Part shown: positions 33,540 to 45,458 of the stretch, piece by piece
Position numbering within the stretch: the first letter of the stretch is position 1
Layout: each line of letters begins with the position of its first letter
Assembly (NCBI GenBank): GCA_033439765.1
Contig: JAULSN010000001.1
Location: 7,068,001-7,132,000, forward strand
Origin: Lasiosphaeria ovina
Taxonomy: Eukaryota > Ascomycota > Sordariomycetes > Sordariales > Lasiosphaeriaceae
Direction of reading: 5' to 3'
Length of the DNA stretch: 64,000 bases
Made by a program: the position numbers and the translations under genes
Notes under the pieces: generated by a model
Told to the model about the DNA's origin: nothing
Seen by the model: the letters and a program-made list of their open reading frames with translations, nothing else
Database searches by the model: none

Positions 33540-34369
33540 TTCAGCATTGCAGTGCCCGATTTGGCTGCTGGCAAGGCTTATGGGTCTCTATACTATTGGC
33601 GCAGTCTTAAATACATTAGCAAAACCGAAGTCAATGTTCTGCAAAGCTCGTCACCTGTCAGAGTCTATGATGGCCGCTGTGAAACTTCAAGTTCGGGAGC
33701 GGATTCGAGATGGTTGTACTCCACTGGCACAGCTTTGCGAAGTGTTGCGGCTGTTGCAGTGTGAGTGGAGAATTACAGCAAGATCGTCGTCGTGTCAGTC
33801 GAAGTTCTATTGACTTGAGCGGAAGGCAAGTGCGTAAGGTATTTAACGTGACGCACGCGGGAGACAAGTTGGGAAGCGAAGTGCAAGTGGGATGGCACAC
33901 CACCGTGAAACGGCAGTCGCGCTTCTCGACACAGATCAAATTACGTGAGTCAACTTGAAGTTGCGCGACAAATTGAACTTGGTAACAGTTAAGCTTTGTC
34001 CCTTCTTTTGCGTGACATCAAAGACGGCAGTCTGGTTGGCAGACACGCGGAAATCACGCAACATGCTCCTTCCCGCTCAAGTTCGCTTCTCACAAGTGTC
34101 ACGCAATGTGGCAGGCGCTGACAGCAGCAAGCATGAACAGAATCTCAAGCGATGTGCCTCGCGGTTTCCTCAGTCAAACAGAAACGAGGTAAAATTCAAT
34201 AGACTCGGAAGCCACTCTGCTGGCCATGACGTTGGCATCTTTGCTTGAAACCTATAGAATAAATCCCCACCGCCCTCTCTCCCTTTCGTCTCAAAGCCTT
34301 GCGCTGCGTTTCCCACTTCACCGCCTGCACAAAAAGTAAACCGCACCCAGGTAAAGACTTGCTGTCACC
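33540..34369. other. Gene-free stretch between convergent genes
   Basis: About 830 bp of 3' flanks. No gene or repeat recognised. Confidence 0.45.
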
Positions 34370-36718
34370 TCAAATGTCCTCAAAGTAAAAGTCGTCGAAG
34401 AAGTCGTTGGAGAAGCGCTTCTTCAAATCAGCCAGCGTCCAGCCGTGCTTCTTCCCAATCTCGGCCAGCAGCGCCTTGAACTCGACGCGCGCGTCCTTGT
34501 AGTCGACATTCTTCATCCTGTTAGCCCACGGCTTGCCGTCGACGGTGATGCCGTCCCACTGCTTGGCCCAGTGCGGGCGCGTGCGGAGGCTCTTGCCAGC
34601 GGCATCGGTGTACGACAGCCACGACGCCAGTATCTCCTCGGCGTACGGCACCCACAGGTCGCCCGCCGCCTCGAGCGTCAGCACCTCGATGGCGCACGTC
34701 CCCAGCTCGTTGCCGCGCTGCGGCGCCATGATCATGTCGCTGCCGCCCATGACGCGCATCTCGAGCGGCATCCGCTGCGGGCACGTGTCGCTGTGCCGGT
34801 AGCACGCCAGGATCGCGTCCCACCACGCTCGCTGCACCACCTTGTAGTCGATCGCCGCCGTCAGCTTACCCCCCTCCTTGACCGCGGGTGCCGCAGGCTG
34901 CAGCGGAATCTCGACCTCGACGTCGAGCACGCGCACGTTCTGGATCCCCCGCTGAAAATGCAAAGCGTCGGGCAGGTACGTCTTGACTGGCTGGTCCCAC
35001 GCCGGCAGCACCAACATGGCGGCCTTGGAGATGAGCGTCACGGCGGCCTCGGTCAGCTGCAGCGAGGCGATGAGCTCGTCGAGAACGGCCGCGTTCTGCA
35101 GCACGTTCATGGCGAACTGCGACAGGAACATGAGGAACGTCTGCGTGTCGCTGGGGTAGTCGACGGCGCCTGTCCCGTCCGTCGTCGTGTCCCAGCAGTT
35201 GACCCAGCACTTGTCTGAATACGGGAACCAGAACCACTCCGAATAATACGAGTCGGTCGCCAGCCTCTCGAAACGTGCGAGGTCCGCCGCCCGGTCCGCT
35301 GCCGTCAGCCCCGCAACGCGCAGCGCCGGCGGAATGTCCTCGTCGCGTAGGTCGGCCGGTAGCGGGATGGCCCGCACCACGGGGATCTTCTCGGGCTTCA
35401 TCAGCGCGTACGTCATGGGCTCGAACTCGAGCGTCAGGTGTGTGATGACGCCCATTAGTCCAAAGCTGCCCGCCGCCGCGTGCAGCAGCCTCGCGTCGTC
35501 GACCGTCTGCAGCTTGCCGTGGCAGTCAACGTACTCGACCTTGCGCACCAGGTCGCTCAGCGTCTTGTTGCGTCGCCCCGCCCCGTGGCAGATGGGCCCG
35601 TTGGTGCCGCCGACCGTCATCTCGACCATGATCACGTTGAGCGGGTACGTGTACTTGTTGTTGCTGACGCACCACCGGCGCAACTGCTCGTTGGTCGTGC
35701 TCACGCCCACGCGCACCAGCGTGTTGCCCTTGACCCGTGGAGTGCCCGACAGCACCTCGATGGTCTGCAGCTCCGTCTTGTGGAGCAGCCACTCGGGGAG
35801 AGCCTTGGAGAGGGCGGTGAAATTGGGGATCTTGGTGGCTTCGGCCAGGCTGAGCAGCGAGATGGTGATCTGGCCGCTGCGGCCAAAGATCGGCGCCCAT
35901 GAGTGCCGGAACCCAGCGCACCGGACACCCATGTCGTGGTCCTTTGCGTACTTGACGATCCGCTGCACTCCAGCAACCGAGTTGGGGATGCACGTGTACT
36001 GGGGCACATACTCGACCACCTTACCCCAGTTCTCGAACACGGCGTCTTTGTACACCTGAATGTGTCAGCGTCCCGTCGTCGGTTTGTCACAACTGAATCT
36101 GGTCCCAGAACTTACAACAACTCTGTGGTCTTCGTGATGGCCAGTAAAGAGGTCTTTCAGCTTGTGGAGGAAGGCGTGGAATATGCCGTCCTTGTCCTTG
36201 AGCCAATCGAGGGCGCCTCGGCCGCTCAGGCCCTTGACATCAACCTCGGCCGGCGCAGCGCCATTCACAGCCGCTGACGATGCGCCCAGGGTTTGGACCT
36301 GTACACCAGCCGACGAGACTTGCACGCAGCCGGCGCCGACGAGGTGCTGCAGGTGCTCGCGGACGCCGATGCTGAGGCACATGTCAAAGTCGTGAGACAC
36401 TTCTTTCAAGGGCTTGTCGTCGCCGACAAATTTCTCGACGCGCTCCTTCTCGTCTTCGGTCAGTTTCTCAAGGCACTCCTGGTACGCAAAGTCATATTCA
36501 GAGTCGCGAAAGACGCGGAGCAGGCGCTTTTGAAAGTCTGGGGCCTCGACGGTCACCTCGGGGCTGAGGTACTGGTTCAGCAGAGTCCGCAGCCCGGGGA
36601 GCTTCTTGCGGATGTCGTCATTGCTGCTGAGTCCATCGGCAATCAAGCCGATTCGCTGATCGACTGTGTGATCCCAGCAGGTTGACGAGTCCGGGTGTTC
36701 GCCATGGTAGTCGCCCAT
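34370..36718 (-). CDS. FAD-linked aldonolactone oxidase-like protein with long N-terminal extension
   Basis: Two exons join in frame: 36116-36718 and 34370-36055, giving 762 aa. Exon 2 is a near-complete FAD oxidoreductase of the L-gulonolactone/D-arabinono-lactone oxidase type: PCMH FAD-binding domain (about 210-390) with VRCAGFRHSWAPIFGRSGQI, where the His-Ser pair fits the FAD-linkage motif, and GGTNGPICHGAGRRN. The C-terminal ALO-like domain ends HWAKQWDG...KHGWTLADLKKRFSND. Exon 1 adds 201 residues of unknown type, mostly helical and charged (DEKERVEKFVGDDKPLKE, LDWLKDKDGIFHAFLHKL). Most family members start at the PCMH domain, so this is an extension or fusion. No signal peptide is visible. 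Donor GTTGTAAGT and acceptor ATTCAG support the junction, which is in phase 0. Confidence 0.85.
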
Positions 36719-39018
36719 CTTGTTTGTGTTGCCTGTCTGTTGCTGTGTGTGTGGGTAGCGGGTTGATGCTGGACTGTCTGGAAACTGGGCTGGCTAGAGA
36801 AGCGTGGGTTCCGTTGCTCTGGAGTTGTCACATCTTGGTTACAACTGGGAGGGAGGCCCTTTTAAATCCACATCTCTAGCCAGAGTCGAAGGGGAGGGCT
36901 GTGGTCGACACAGCTCAGCCTTCGCAAGCCCAGTGGGATGGGTGGCTGGCTCAGTCTCGGGACATAGCCTATTGCGCCCAAATTCTTAGCCAAGCCTTGC
37001 CTGGACGATAACGGCGGGCTCTCTCGCCGACCAAACTTAATCTGACCTCTTCCGGCCAAGGCCGCCAAGGGGTGTCAGCAGCTGCTCGTGCAGATAGGGC
37101 TGAGCTTGTGCCACCGCCACCAAACAAGCACGTCGCCCTATTGGCCCGCATCATCACGACTGGGTGCATCATGAGCAACCGGCAGCGCTTAGTCATACTT
37201 TGAAGGGAATCCAGGGTCTGCCTGCGCTTGGCACCCACCCATTCTCGCCGGGTCGGGAGGGAAGGGAGGGGAGCCAATCTTGAACATGCATGTGAGATTC
37301 CGGCCAACAATGCAGTTGAGGTTGCCTCGTAACTGTGGCTTACGCGGATCCTCCCAAAATCCGTGGTGATTCTGGGCCAGTGTGTCATGGGAACAAGAGA
37401 GAGCGCGCAAATCCTAACATTCCATGCTGTGGAAACGAGTCGGTTTTGCGACAGATAACAACGACAACTTAGCAACCTTTTGTCCATAGTTCAGACACAC
37501 CATGGCTTTCAGCTCTACTGTGGTAGACTTGGTCGGTGAACCCAGCCACCGGGACGCCAAGGTCGTATTGTGGCGGCCCTTTACGGGCGTGCCGATAAGG
37601 AAACGCACACCATGTCAGCAAGAAGGCTCAGTTGGGTTCTAGCCCCAGTCGGCAACTCGGAAGGATTGCGGGCTGCAGCCTGCACTGACCTTTTGAAGGC
37701 TTGTATAAAACATCTTACCCTAGCCCACTCCACGTGACAAGATATGTTACACATGAGCAATTGAGGCTTGGCTAATGATCCCCATCAAGTCAAAGTCCGA
37801 GAGGCGGCGGAAATGCGGTGGTTCTTCGAGAAACATGGAGGGGGAGAGGGGTTACATGGCAGATCATTTACAGCAGCCGCAGGTTTTGAGAAATGGCCAC
37901 GGGGATGGAGATGCTCCGATGATGAATAATTCAGGAAGTCGATAAGTGGGTTGCCAAGCCACGTCACTTCTTGAGTAATTACTTACGTGACCCTATTCTA
38001 GTCAACTCTTGCAGTGCAACCTCCATCACCCTGGCCGCCAACCTGCGCTCCAGAAAAGGTGCTGGAAGAGCAGCAGTCAAATAGGAATTATCTCCAACGG
38101 CTGCACCGTTGCTATTCGGCCTCGAAACACCCAGGGAAATATTTCAAAATTGTAGCACTGCGGGTCCAACCAGACGCTTTGTTAAAGAAGAAGCAGAGAC
38201 GTTTCCGTGACGTCGAAGTTCGTCAATTATCTCTTATCGATACACTACCCTTTGAGATGGGGCAACAAACAGGCCCACACCTAGGTTGCAGATCGGCATG
38301 CAACGATCCCCGCCCGTTCAAGGTCCGTCCCGCATAAAATACGCGATGATACGCACACACGGGTCAAAGTTGTGACTTGCTTCGTAATATTCGCTCCCCC
38401 GCGGCACTTAGTTCGACCGACGGCATTTTGCGCTCCATTTTACCCCCGGATTAATCGCGGGTGATCCCCACGCATGTCGGATCTAGTCGGATCTAACCGG
38501 TCTGAGCGCATCGTGTGGCAGGAGACGGGCGGCAGATAACCAGCGAGGGTGCGGTAACTTGGTGGGGTTGGTGGCATTTCACTAATCGGCGATTAGAAAC
38601 GCGAGAGCGGGATTGGTGCTGCTGCTGCTGCTGCCATGTTGTCTCGCAGTGCTACACTTGCTTGCGATCAAGCGAGACTCCGCGGAGTCGTCCGCCGCCT
38701 GCTCGGCGCTATCAGTATCGTTGCCAGATCGAAGGTGGCTCGTCTTCCGAAATACTGGCAATCGCCCCGGTATAGATAGTGCGGGTTGTGGCATCGCCAG
38801 ATCGTTGTTCTACTGTTCTCTCGCTTGATTTGCCCAAGAAGTAAACAATAAGCTACATCACGTCATCAATTGCTAACTTGCTGGAGATTACTGTTGGCTA
38901 ACTACCTAGCCGAGAGACACTGGCTCTATTTGCATATAAGCGCCTCTTTCTTTGACAGAGTACGAGACAACTGGGCATTGGGCACTTTGTTGCTTTTGAT
39001 TGTCTCGAGGTCCAAAAC
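36719..39018. other. Gene-free stretch
   Basis: About 2.3 kb between divergent oxidoreductase and P450 genes. Several frames of 60-170 codons exist but none carries motifs. CTG/GCT repeats near 38615-38635. No gene supported. Confidence 0.45.
38933..38940 (+). promoter_or_regulatory. TATA box of the P450 gene
   Basis: CATATAAG, about 80 bp upstream of the start at 39019. Confidence 0.45.
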
Positions 39019-40749
39019 ATGGACCACTTTAGCAGCATAGACAGCCGCATCTGGCTTACTGGCGCAGGCTTGCTGCTGCTCTCATTTGGATATGTAAGTT
39101 CGCCCGTTATCTACCTCACAAGTTGATTCAGTTTGTTGACTGTCCCATCCAGGCGCTGTACCAAATCGGCCGGAAGCCGACGTCCCAGGTGCCCGGGCCG
39201 TGGTACACGAAATACACGAGCCTAGTTCTCAAGTACCACTTGCTGAGCGGCGATCAGCCGAAATACGTCCACCGCCTGCACAACAAATATGGTATGTTTC
39301 CCTTGCTCCAAGAGCAGCTCCCTGCTGACACCTTGGCTGCCAAAGGCGACACGGTCCGTGTTGCGCCAGACGAGGTCTACGTCACAGACTTAGCGGCAGT
39401 GAAGGAAATCTACAGCGTCAAGGAAGTGTTCCGCAAGACGAAATGGTACACGGACCTGACGACAAACGAGAGCCACAACATGTTCAACACCAACAACATC
39501 GAGCTACACCGCAAGTACCGCCGGCTCCTCTCCGGGCCCATGTCCGAGACGTCGCTCAAGGCCGTGCTGCCCCTCGTCGAAAGCCGCGTCAACCTGACTA
39601 TCCAGCGCATGAGAGAAGAGATGCAGAAGACGGGCGCCGCAGACGTCTTCAAATGGTGGCTGTTCATGGCGACCGACATCATTGGCGAGCTAGCCTTTGG
39701 CAGCTCGTTTCAGACCCTGGAGCAAGGCAAGGTCAGTTGTGTCTCTTTTGTCTTGTTGAATTTGCATTTGACTTGGTCTGTCGAGGCACTGATACGTAAG
39801 TACCCAGAAAAACGAATACACCAAAAGCCTCGAGGAAATCGCGCCCCTCAGTGCCCTCCGCTCTGTGGCCCCGTCTCTCGCGCGGCTGACCATCATCCCC
39901 GTGCCGCTATTCAAGCGGGCGGAAGATGCCAGCCGCAGAATGGAGGGTTACGCACGAGAGTCGCTGCGGCGCTACGAGAACCTGGTCGCCACGGACCCGA
40001 CGAGCGTCAAGCAGACGCTCTTCACCAACGCTTTCCGCGCGGCCGAGGACGACAACATGGGATTCGAAGAGATTTTGCGCAACGCCCACACCTACATCGT
40101 GGCCGGCAGCGACACCACCTCCAACACGCTCACCTACCTCGTGTGGGCCGTGTGCCGCCACCCCGAGGTCAAGGCCGCGCTGCTGGCCGAGCTGCGCACG
40201 CTGCCCGACGGCTTCGGCGACGTCGAGCTGCGGCCCCTGCCATACCTCGCCCAGGTCATCGAGGAGACCCTCCGCCTGCACACGGCCGTGCCCTCGGGCC
40301 TGCCGCGCGCCGTGCCCCCCGGCGGCGCCTACCTCAGCGGCTACTGGTTCGATGCCGGGACGACCGTGGCCGCCCAGGCCTACACGCTGCACCGCGACCC
40401 CGACGTGTTCCCCGACCCGGAGCGCTTCGACCCCGCGCGCTGGGCCGCGCCGACCAGGGCCATGAAGGACTCGCTCATGGCATGGGGCGCCGGGTCGCGC
40501 AGTAAGTGACACCCATCCCCCGTTCCCCCAGCAGCGCAAGAACCTAAGTGGTTAACTGATGTGAGTATAGTCTGCATCGGCCTGCACCTGGCGCGCATCG
40601 AGCTGCGCCTTGCCACGGCGCGCTTCTTCCTCGCCTTCCCCAACGCCAAGGTCGCGCGCAGCATGGGCATGACGGACGAGGAAATGGAGCCGCTGATGTA
40701 TTTCCTCTCGTCGCCGTCGGGCCACCGCTGCTTGATCCAGGCTGAGTGA
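39019..40749 (+). CDS. Cytochrome P450 monooxygenase
   Basis: Membrane-anchored haem monooxygenase. Five exons join in frame: 39019-39093, 39153-39291, 39346-39731, 39808-40501 and 40571-40749, giving 490 aa. Residues about 11-27 are the anchor (IWLTGAGLLLLSFGY), followed by a Pro hinge (VPGPWYTKYTS). The I-helix oxygen motif is AGSDTTSNT (about 299). ExxR is EETLRLH (about 352). PERF-type DPERFDPARW follows. The last splice creates the haem loop AWGAGSRICIG with the ligand Cys; Trp replaces the usual Phe at its start. It looks like CYP65/CYP68-type fungal P450s, often tied to secondary metabolism, but no cluster enzymes flank it. Reductase partner is encoded elsewhere. Confidence 0.94.
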
Positions 40750-41514
40750 TGGGCTGTGCTGTGCTGTGTTGTGATGGGATGGGATGGGATGGGGGGCGGA
40801 CAAGTGATGCGGCTGTGGCGTTCTTGTCTGCTGTCTACTGTCTGCTGCGGTCCTGTTTGGGTTAGTTAATGATGGATAATTGGTCACTTAGGTCAAGTTT
40901 TATTATGCTCGATTGCGCTCATCGTTCGTTGTCCCTCCTTTAGTTTGTGAAAGACGGCATGCGTGCGGCTTGTTTCAAGTTGTGCAAGCCTTCGTCTCGG
41001 TTGCCGGCTACAGTTGTCAAAATCCAGACAGGCCTTCCTTGAGTCTGGCCTGACAGCGCACTCGTGTCCTGACCAGCTCTTGTGCTCGTATCATATCTAA
41101 TATGCCAAGGATGTGTGGCGCGATATATGCGTGCGACGCAGCACTCGTCCCAAAAGAACGAGAGGGTTTGCGTCATTTTGCGCAAGTTTTTAATGCATCC
41201 CAACTTCCCAAGTAAAAGTGGCTCAGATTGTCCGACGTCGGGTTCTGGGAAAGCGATGCACACAAACACATCGGGCACGCAGCCTGGGATTTAATCATTA
41301 AATTGGCATTTTAATGGGAGATTTGTCTGCTTGCCGCATTGTCCTTCGACAACCAGTGACATGCTGTCCGCCTCAACCAACCCCCCACGATTACCGTCAA
41401 CCAATGCCCTGGACCTAGACCTAGACAAGCCATCTGCGTGGTCCGTGGCGTGCTGCAAGAGGACCCCCTGCCACTTGTCCCTCATTCCCACCAAACAGCC
41501 ACCATCAACCAAAC
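40750..41514. other. Gene-free stretch between convergent genes
   Basis: GGGAT/GTGCT short repeats follow the P450 stop (40755-40795). Nothing else recognised. Confidence 0.45.
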
Positions 41515-42392
41515 CTAGCCGCAGCAGACTGTGGCCTCCTGCGCGGCACTCGTTTGCAGGTTCCTGCGAGCAGCGTCAGTCACGGGGCATCTACAGTCCT
41601 AGAACAGGCAGAAACACTCACCCGCCGAGGGTCTCCCAGTGGAAGATGAAGCTGCCAATGTATGCGCCGATGAAGATGCAGATGATGATGTAGCCGTTGT
41701 AGTACATGGCGAGCCTAGGTCACAGTCAGCCAGTCAGCCAGCGAACCAGTAAAGCAGCGGTTGCTTTCCAAACAACCAGCAATAGCCCTTAGTGACCGAC
41801 GGAAAACCACGTACAGCATGATAAAGTAGGCGACTGCAAACTGAGCCATGTGCAATAACGCACGAACAGCCTGCTGGAGCACGCTGGGGCGGAAGCCCGC
41901 CGCAGCAGTCGGCGCCGGGGCGTCGGCGGCATACAGCGTGTCTGCGCGGCCGCCCTTGTCGGAGCCGTAGGCGCTGCTGCCTCTGCCCGCCAATAAAGTC
42001 CCATGCTGTTGTCGGGAAGCGGCGTGCTGGCGGAGCAGGTAGCGGTCGTACTCCTTGACGGCGCGGCGCAGCGACTCGAGCAGCACGACAAGCAGGATGA
42101 CGCCGATGCAGGACCCGGCGAAGGCGCCGCGCGACGTCACGCGCCACGTCGACGAGATGAAGCACGAGTCGACCGTGTACCAGTTCCAGAGCATCTAGTT
42201 ACTCAAAGAAGTTCTGTTAGCTTCCTTTCAAAAACACTAGTGAAATCGGTAGCCGGTGCTGTCACGAACAGAAATCTTGCAGGAGCCGCCGCCCATGGAC
42301 ATGTCGTCCATGCTCATGGTCGCGGTGGCAGTAGCCGCTGGGACTGCCGACGTTGCAGTGCCGGCCGGCATGGTCATGTCGCCCATATCCAT
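41515..42392 (-). CDS. Ctr-family copper transporter
   Basis: High-affinity Cu(I) importer of the Ctr family, three membrane helices, working as a trimer at the plasma or vacuolar membrane. Four exons join in frame: 42270-42392, 41815-42194, 41622-41714 and 41515-41563, giving 214 aa. The N-terminus is Met-rich (MDMGDMTMPAG, MSMDDMSMGGG), typical copper-gathering motifs. MLWNWYTVDSCFISSTW begins the core. The second helix carries the M-x3-M selectivity motif (Met167 and Met171), completed by a splice. Helix 3 has the GAYIG packing motif (G-x3-G). The tail ends TVCCG, a C-terminal cysteine pair common in Ctr proteins. A long cytosolic loop between TM1 and TM2 is rich in Ala/Arg/Gly. Confidence 0.94.
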
Positions 42393-43483
42393 CTTGGTAG
42401 GGGTGGCGTGTGTATCGAGCCGAAGTGGCTGGTTGTGATGATAGCCTCTCGGCGGTGAGTTCGTCGTTGCCGTTGACACCGAGACTCGACAGAGGCCGCA
42501 AGGTGTAGACCAAGAACAGACAACAGCTGAGGGCCAGAAGAGCAAGACTCGGAAGATGAGGACGAGTAGTTCGGATGGAAGCGCGGGGGGGAGCCGAGTT
42601 GTTAAATATCCAAGGAAATAACAGGTGGGCTGTTTTCAGTTCCGTTTCTTGTGCATGCTTCTCCAGAAAAGTCAAAGTGAAGTGAGTGCAGGGGCCTGAT
42701 CAGATAGCTGGCCGTGCCAAGTGCCAAGTGGTGTGCTTGGTTGGTCGAGGTGATGCAGTTGAGCGCATTTGAGTCCTTTCGCACCCCATCATCAGTTCGT
42801 CATGGGACTCTGGAGTCTTATGAGGAAAGAAGAGCACATTAAGTGTGGAATGGGTGGTTCGTTTTCTCTCATGTTTATTTCTCGGTTGGAAAGGTTGGAA
42901 AGAGATGTTGGAAGCAACCCCAAAACTTCACAACATGAAACGGGTTCGACGAATGTTGGCTGGGCATGAAGCCGTTGGTTTGCAGTCGTGTATTACAAGT
43001 ACGGCCGCGTGGAGTTGTTGGGGCATCGCGCATCTGAATGTCGTTAGGTTCGGCTAGGAATAGACGCAACTGGAGAGCACCGCCACCAAATCGAAGCTTA
43101 ACTCTCTCCAACGAGTCTGTGCCCCTCCCCTGATTGTGGTTTGTCAACCAGATCTTCGGCGCTGCACTCCCCCAAGAGAAGCTGCATACCTGCCTAACCT
43201 TAAATAGACTTAAATCTCGGTCCTTTTGCTCTTCGGCTCTTTCCTTCTTTTCTTGCAACCACCTCGAGTCACGTGGAACATCTAGTCCATGTCCTTAGCA
43301 TTCTATTTCAGTCAGTCTGTCAGCGCCAAGTGTTGCGAACTCATAACCCTAACCCTGTCACATTGCTCAAATCACGTGACGAGCAAAGTGGCTCGATTCT
43401 CTCAGCAAAGGCGGAGGCGTCTCTCCACCGTTCTCTCTCCTCTCCACTGAAAAGACAAAGTATGTGCCAAGCCCTGCATCGAA
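42393..43483. other. Gene-free stretch
   Basis: Upstream of the copper transporter and the tRNA gene. AACCCTAACCCTGTC near 43342 is telomere-like but too short to mean anything. No gene recognised. Confidence 0.45.
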
Positions 43484-43572
43484 CTCCTTGTGGTGTAGTT
43501 GGATATCGCGTTCGGCTGTAAATGTCTAGTTTGTTTACCGAAAGGTCACCGGCTCGATTCCGGTCGAGGAGA
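43484..43572 (+). tRNA. tRNA-Tyr (GTA) with a short intron
   Basis: Cloverleaf drawn by hand. Acceptor CTCCTTG pairs with CGAGGAG, discriminator A at 43572. The D-arm has GTTGGATA with conserved GG and a three-pair stem. Anticodon stem TTCGG pairs with CCGAA; the loop starts C-T-GTA-A, giving a Tyr anticodon. About 15-17 extra bases (ATGTCTAGTTTGTTT region) after position 37 form the intron, as expected for eukaryotic tRNA-Tyr. The T-arm is ACCGG-CTCGATT-CCGGT. A run of six T at 43580-43585 is a Pol III terminator. Confidence 0.9.
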
Positions 43573-43579
43573 ATCTCGT

Positions 43580-43585
43580 CTTTTT
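43580..43585 (+). terminator. RNA polymerase III terminator of tRNA-Tyr
   Basis: T6 run eight bases after the tRNA 3' end. Confidence 0.7.
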
Positions 43586-44171
43586 TGGTGCCACGGATTC
43601 TTTTTTTGCCAGTGTGGGGGTTTATTAACGGAGCACTGTCCAACCTTTCCACTTGCACCCCTGCCGCCTCGGACTGTTTTGGCAGCCAAAACTTGGTAAC
43701 AGCTGACAAGTTGGCAATCGGGACCCCAACCTGTGCCAGCCCAAGTTGGTCCGGTCCAGGTCGATCATCGGCGGAATTCCACGCCAACGTCGGACTCGAT
43801 GCACTGCAAATGCCCCCAACGGCGGTGCCGCGCCGCACGCAGAACCAGGGCCCAGCAGTCCCTTCTAATTCCAGACCCTATCAGAGCAATTAGCGCCGCC
43901 CAGCGTCGGTTTCAGCCAATGCCTGCAGGCTCTGCGCTACGACTCTGCACAGTCAGTCTGCCGCGCACCGGCTTTTCGAGCCTCGTCGCCATTCGTCCGA
44001 TTGTCGCGTCCAAGACTCTTAGCGTCGGCTCGCAATGGCACAGCACCCGTGGTTGGGCCGGCCGCGATTGTGTGCCTCGTCAGACGGTCTTTTGCTAGCA
44101 ACTTATACGTGTATTGAAGCGGCTCTCGTAGCTGTTATTGCTGCCCAGCCCTACGCTCTGCACTCCGGAAA

Positions 44172-44266
44172 GCAGCCCGAGCTCGCATCGGCCCCCGATT
44201 GAGCTCGGCTGCCTCGACACTACGCCGAGTTAGGTATCGAGCACCCTCTGTGGGATTCCAGAGGGT
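44172..44266. other. Three adjacent hairpins, possible structured RNA
   Basis: Hairpin 1 (44172-44212) pairs GCAGCC(C)GAGCTC with GAGCTCGGCTGC, one bulge, and its loop can add ATCGG/CCGAT. Hairpin 2 pairs CTCGA (44213) with TCGAG (44237-44241). Hairpin 3 (44243-44266) pairs ACCCTCTG with CAGAGGGT perfectly. They lie back to back in a gene-free stretch about 360 bp before the next start. No known RNA family recognised. Confidence 0.4.
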
Positions 44267-44624
44267 TACCAACTGCCCGCCGCGTTAGATTAATTATAGC
44301 GTCGCAGGAAATAACGTGTGGTTCTGTGATAGGGACTCTGCTGAGTTGCAAGAGGGTGCCGCACCCGGCCGGGGTCAGATGTGTGTTCGGGGCGTCGAGT
44401 GGACGACCGGGGAGGCGAGGCGAGGTCGAGGTCGAGCACGTCGATCGAGTGTCGAGTCTGACTCCCTCCTCAAATACATGCCGCCGCCCTCCCTGTCCCC
44501 GGCAAACCGACCTTTAAATTTTAACTCTTTCTTCCTTCCTTCCATTCCTTCAATCGCCGTCACATAATTCTTCTTCCTCTCGGGACCTAGATCAACCGTG
44601 ACGTCAACGATCAACTCCTCGACC

Positions 44625-45458
44625 ATGTCTGCCAGAACTACCACCGCCACGCCCACCGCCGCCGCGGAGCCGCAGCACCGGCCATGGCGTCTCGTCAAGC
44701 TGTCCCTCCGGTTCGTGTCGATTCTCGCGTGTGTCGGCCTGCTGGCCACCTCAATCGCCCAAGCGTCCAACAAACAGGTCACGGCGCGCACCAATGACTG
44801 GGTCATCGCCTTGTCCATGGTATGTCTGCTTGGACGCCTTCCTCAACCTCCGTCGTGGTTCGTCGGCTGACCCACGTGGCTGTGCCAGGCATTCGCGGCT
44901 CTGATCTGGAACACGATTGAGCTTCGCGTTGCGTACGTCCGCCCGGAGCTCCTCATCGAGCCGGAAAAGTGCCTCTTCTTCGACCTGTTCTCCGGCGCCC
45001 TCAGCGCTGTCGGCATGGGGCTGCTGGCGCGGAATGCCGCTTCGCGCACGGTTTTCCCCTCTAGCCCTCAGTCGCTGAAGCTGGAAGCCTCCGAAGGCAT
45101 TGCCTTTGTTGTGTTCTTGGCTCTTCTCGCGTTCGTGCTCCCCTTTCTTGGTGTGTCTTGGTAGTGACCAGTGCTGACGTCTTCCAGTGTTCCCCACTTG
45201 GCTCTCGCTTTCCTCTACATCCCCGAGGTCATCCCGTGGAACCCCTCGCCAGCCACCGGAAGCAGACAGGACGTGACGATGCTCGAGGCCAGGATCAAGG
45301 ACCTCGAGGCCCAGCTCCGCACAGAATACCCAGACGAGAAGCAGGATTCCCAGGTTGAGGTGACGCACGTTGACAATGCGGGCCCCCCGCGGTACTCCGA
45401 GATCGTCAAGCCTCGTCCTGCGACTATTCGCCCTGCGACTGCTCGTCCCAAGGCTTAG
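44625..45458 (+). CDS. Tetraspan membrane protein of unknown function
   Basis: Three exons join in frame: 44625-44819, 44889-45130 and 45188-45458, giving 235 aa. Four hydrophobic segments are visible: around LSLRFVSILACVGLLATSIA, IALSMAFAALIWNTIELRV, FFDLFSGALSAVGMGLLA, and the spliced FLALLAVPHLALAFLYI. The layout and size recall fungal MARVEL-like membrane proteins, but I cannot assign a named family. The C-terminal cytosolic tail contains a short heptad stretch (MLEARIKDLEAQL), then a PPRY sequence (PPxY type, a possible Rsp5/Nedd4 ligase-binding site), and repeats of RPAT. The second splice donor (CGC|GTTCGT) was chosen because it joins the two halves of helix 4. Confidence 0.7.

Noticed and set aside
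34445..35218. Frame of 257 codons antisense to the FAD oxidoreductase
   Set aside because: Composition dominated by Arg/Val/Leu/His from reverse-strand codon bias; no domain.
36969..37487. Minus-strand frame of 172 codons
   Set aside because: No motif, irregular composition, no supporting introns or promoter.
43342..43356. AACCCTAACCCTG, telomere-like
   Set aside because: Two units only, next to a tRNA gene; too short to be an interstitial telomere.
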